Source: Campylobacter anatolicus (GTDB lineage Bacteria > Campylobacterota > Campylobacteria > Campylobacterales > Campylobacteraceae). Taken from it: a stretch of DNA of 64,000 bases. Position 1 is the stretch's first letter. Every line of letters starts with the position of its first letter. A program made the position numbers and the translations under genes. This document shows positions 63,069 through 64,000 of this stretch, piece after piece. The DNA lies in contig NZ_JAGSSY010000003.1 of the NCBI RefSeq assembly GCF_018145655.1, forward strand, positions 186,001 through 250,000, read 5' to 3'. The notes below the pieces were generated by a model that did not search any database, was not told where the DNA came from, and saw nothing but the letters and a program-made list of their open reading frames with translations.

Positions 63069-63530
63069 TTAGTTCTCGTTATTCATGGTATTACCTACGA
63101 CACTTCGCACAGGCGGGTCAATAAAGTTCACATCTATGCGTTTGCTCTCATCAAGGATATTTACATTAAAACTAGCCTTTCGATTTTCAAATTTTACAAA
63201 TGATAGATACAATTTCACAGCATCTGTCGTTGGCATAGTAAAATCAGGTAAAATTCGTTGCATATATGTATCAACTCCGTGTCTAAGCGAAAGGCTCATT
63301 TGGCGTGGATAGCGACGGAAAAAGCTCTGTACTACGATATTTGTGCTATCATAGAGCGTCCAACGAAAGTCAAATACATCTTGCTTTTGAGTTGCCTTTT
63401 CAGTGATAAACACCCTAGCCCATTCATCTTTTTTAAGCTCAAAAGTATGTGTCTGGGCTGGATCAAATTTAGGAGCACCAGCATAGCAAAGAGTGTAAAA
63501 TAGCATACAAATGTAAAAAATTCTACTCAT
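63069..63530 (-). CDS. Exported protein of unknown function
   Basis: A 153-residue protein with a signal peptide (about 1-17, ending CYA). The mature protein looks beta-rich (HTFELKKDEWARVFITEKAT, FRWTLYDSTNIVVQSFFRRYPRQMSLS) and recalls small periplasmic Campylobacter proteins, but no family is recognised. It overlaps the DUF2018-like gene upstream by 8 bp and the polyprenyl synthase follows after 9 bp, so it is in the heme/prenyl operon. Confidence 0.7.
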   Translation of the reverse strand: MSRIFYICMLFYTLCYAGAPKFDPAQTHTFELKKDEWARVFITEKATQKQDVFDFRWTLYDSTNIVVQSFFRRYPRQMSLSLRHGVDTYMQRILPDFTMPTTDAVKLYLSFVKFENRKASFNVNILDESKRIDVNFIDPPVRSVVGNTMNNEN

Positions 63531-63777
63531 TTTGGCTTAAAATTTCTCCGCTTAATGCGATATATAAATCGTTTAAACCATCTTCAAGCACATCAGGATT
63601 TTGTGCTTTGTAGCTATTTATCATCGCTTCGTTAAAGCCATTTTTATCGCAAAACTCACGCATTATAACGAGCTCTTCAAATACACGCTCAAGCTCTTTT
63701 GCGACTACCGTAGGACTTGCATTACGCACAATATCTATCAATTTATCTCTAGGGGTGCCTTCAAAAATATCAATCAC
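63523..63777 (-). CDS. DUF2018 family protein
   Basis: An 84-residue cytoplasmic helical protein matching the DUF2018 group known from Campylobacter and Helicobacter (FEGTPRDKLIDIVRNASPTVVAKELERVFEELVIMREF). No function is known. The start is GTG 63777, because an in-frame stop lies four codons upstream and no ATG is available near it. It heads the operon that continues into ispB, hemA and proS. Confidence 0.8.
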   Translation of the reverse strand: MIDIFEGTPRDKLIDIVRNASPTVVAKELERVFEELVIMREFCDKNGFNEAMINSYKAQNPDVLEDGLNDLYIALSGEILSQNE

Positions 63778-63829
63778 AGCTAACTTTCATCGTAAAATAA
63801 GCCCAAATTATAACCAAATAAGATAAATT

Positions 63830-64000
63830 TTATGTCAAATTATCTATAATACTCCACGCTTCATCTACATCTTTAGCGTTAAACTCAGCAGTCTTGCTCC
63901 CATCACCAAAGCCCCAACTTACCTGCATATACGCTATATTAGCGTTTTTGGCAGCCAACTCATCCTTTTTGCTATCGCCTACAAATATCGCAATATCCGC
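63830..64000 (-). CDS. HAD-family phosphatase (C-terminal part)
   Basis: The last 56 codons of a HAD-superfamily hydrolase cut by the window edge. It shows motif IV FVGDSKKDELAAKNANIAYM and the conserved VSWGFGDG that follows in phosphoglycolate phosphatase-like proteins. The catalytic N-terminal DxD is outside the window, so substrate assignment (phosphoglycolate, pyrophosphate or sugar phosphate) is not possible. Confidence 0.82.
   Translation of the reverse strand, partial: ADIAIFVGDSKKDELAAKNANIAYMQVSWGFGDGSKTAEFNAKDVDEAWSIIDNLT

Overview
The window is a 64 kb piece of an AT-rich epsilonproteobacterial (Campylobacterota) chromosome, almost certainly a Campylobacter outside the C. jejuni/C. 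coli group. The evidence is gene content and order: flgI-flgJ-flgM-flgN-flgK, flaG-fliD-fliS-(fliT-like), proS-hemA-polyprenyl synthase next to hemC and a UbiD-family decarboxylase, a class II DAHP synthase, a Cts-type DNA-uptake operon, CetB-like energy taxis, and sigma-54/sigma-28 flagellar promoters. The species call is inference. No rRNA, insertion sequence, prophage or CRISPR array is visible; this is mostly core genome with small accessory insertions and several patches of decayed coding DNA.

Layout. 1-2576: end of hslV, then hslU and era. 2630-11459: a nine-gene, head-to-tail overlapping operon for DNA uptake (type II secretion/type IV pilus-like): a GspL- or PilM/PilN-like fusion, PilO-like, PilP-like, secretin CtsD, ATPase CtsP, CtsX-like, an unknown exported protein, ATPase CtsE and platform CtsF. 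11521-13289: split energy-taxis pair (PAS protein plus soluble receptor). 13372-16452: YqeY, Ppx/GppA and a phosphate permease. 16836-24607: an eight-gene overlapping minus-strand operon of mixed function, including mnmH, trpC and a methyltransferase. 24701-28416: aroF (class II) and, divergently, two tandem rarD-type permeases. 28422-31983: tRNA-Gly(CCC), a GH3 enzyme, gpsA, gatB. 32110-36863: an accessory respiratory locus with two tetraheme cytochromes c, a periplasmic flavin reductase, and a membrane-spanning AraC-family regulator with an extracytoplasmic Cache sensor. 37421-40422: atpB, a TSUP permease, sodC, a TIGR02757-type protein. 40422-48189: two flagellar operons flanking rsmD. 48205-48520: RNase P RNA. 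48960-55529: truD, thiL, a degenerate SdhE-like protein, a flavin reductase, a LysE exporter and a UbiD-family decarboxylase. 56199-64000: a minus-strand run with a DUF2314-ankyrin protein, hemC, fxsA, proS, hemA, polyprenyl synthase, a DUF2018-like protein and the end of a HAD phosphatase.

How the genes work together. The cts operon would build an envelope-spanning DNA import machine: alignment platform, secretin, and motor with its membrane platform. The respiratory locus reads as a complete sense-and-respire module. The Cache domain would sense a periplasmic compound, the AraC domain would act on the adjacent promoter region (which carries direct and inverted repeats), and the NapC-type protein would pass menaquinol electrons through the small tetraheme protein to the flavin subunit. 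I consider this regulator-plus-reductase locus the most interesting part of the window.

Four intergenic stretches (36864-37420, 48532-48959, 52616-53089, 55530-56198) hold stop-riddled remnants of former genes, so this chromosome has lost genes recently at several points between conserved neighbours. All functional statements come from reading motifs and from memory of the families; nothing was searched.
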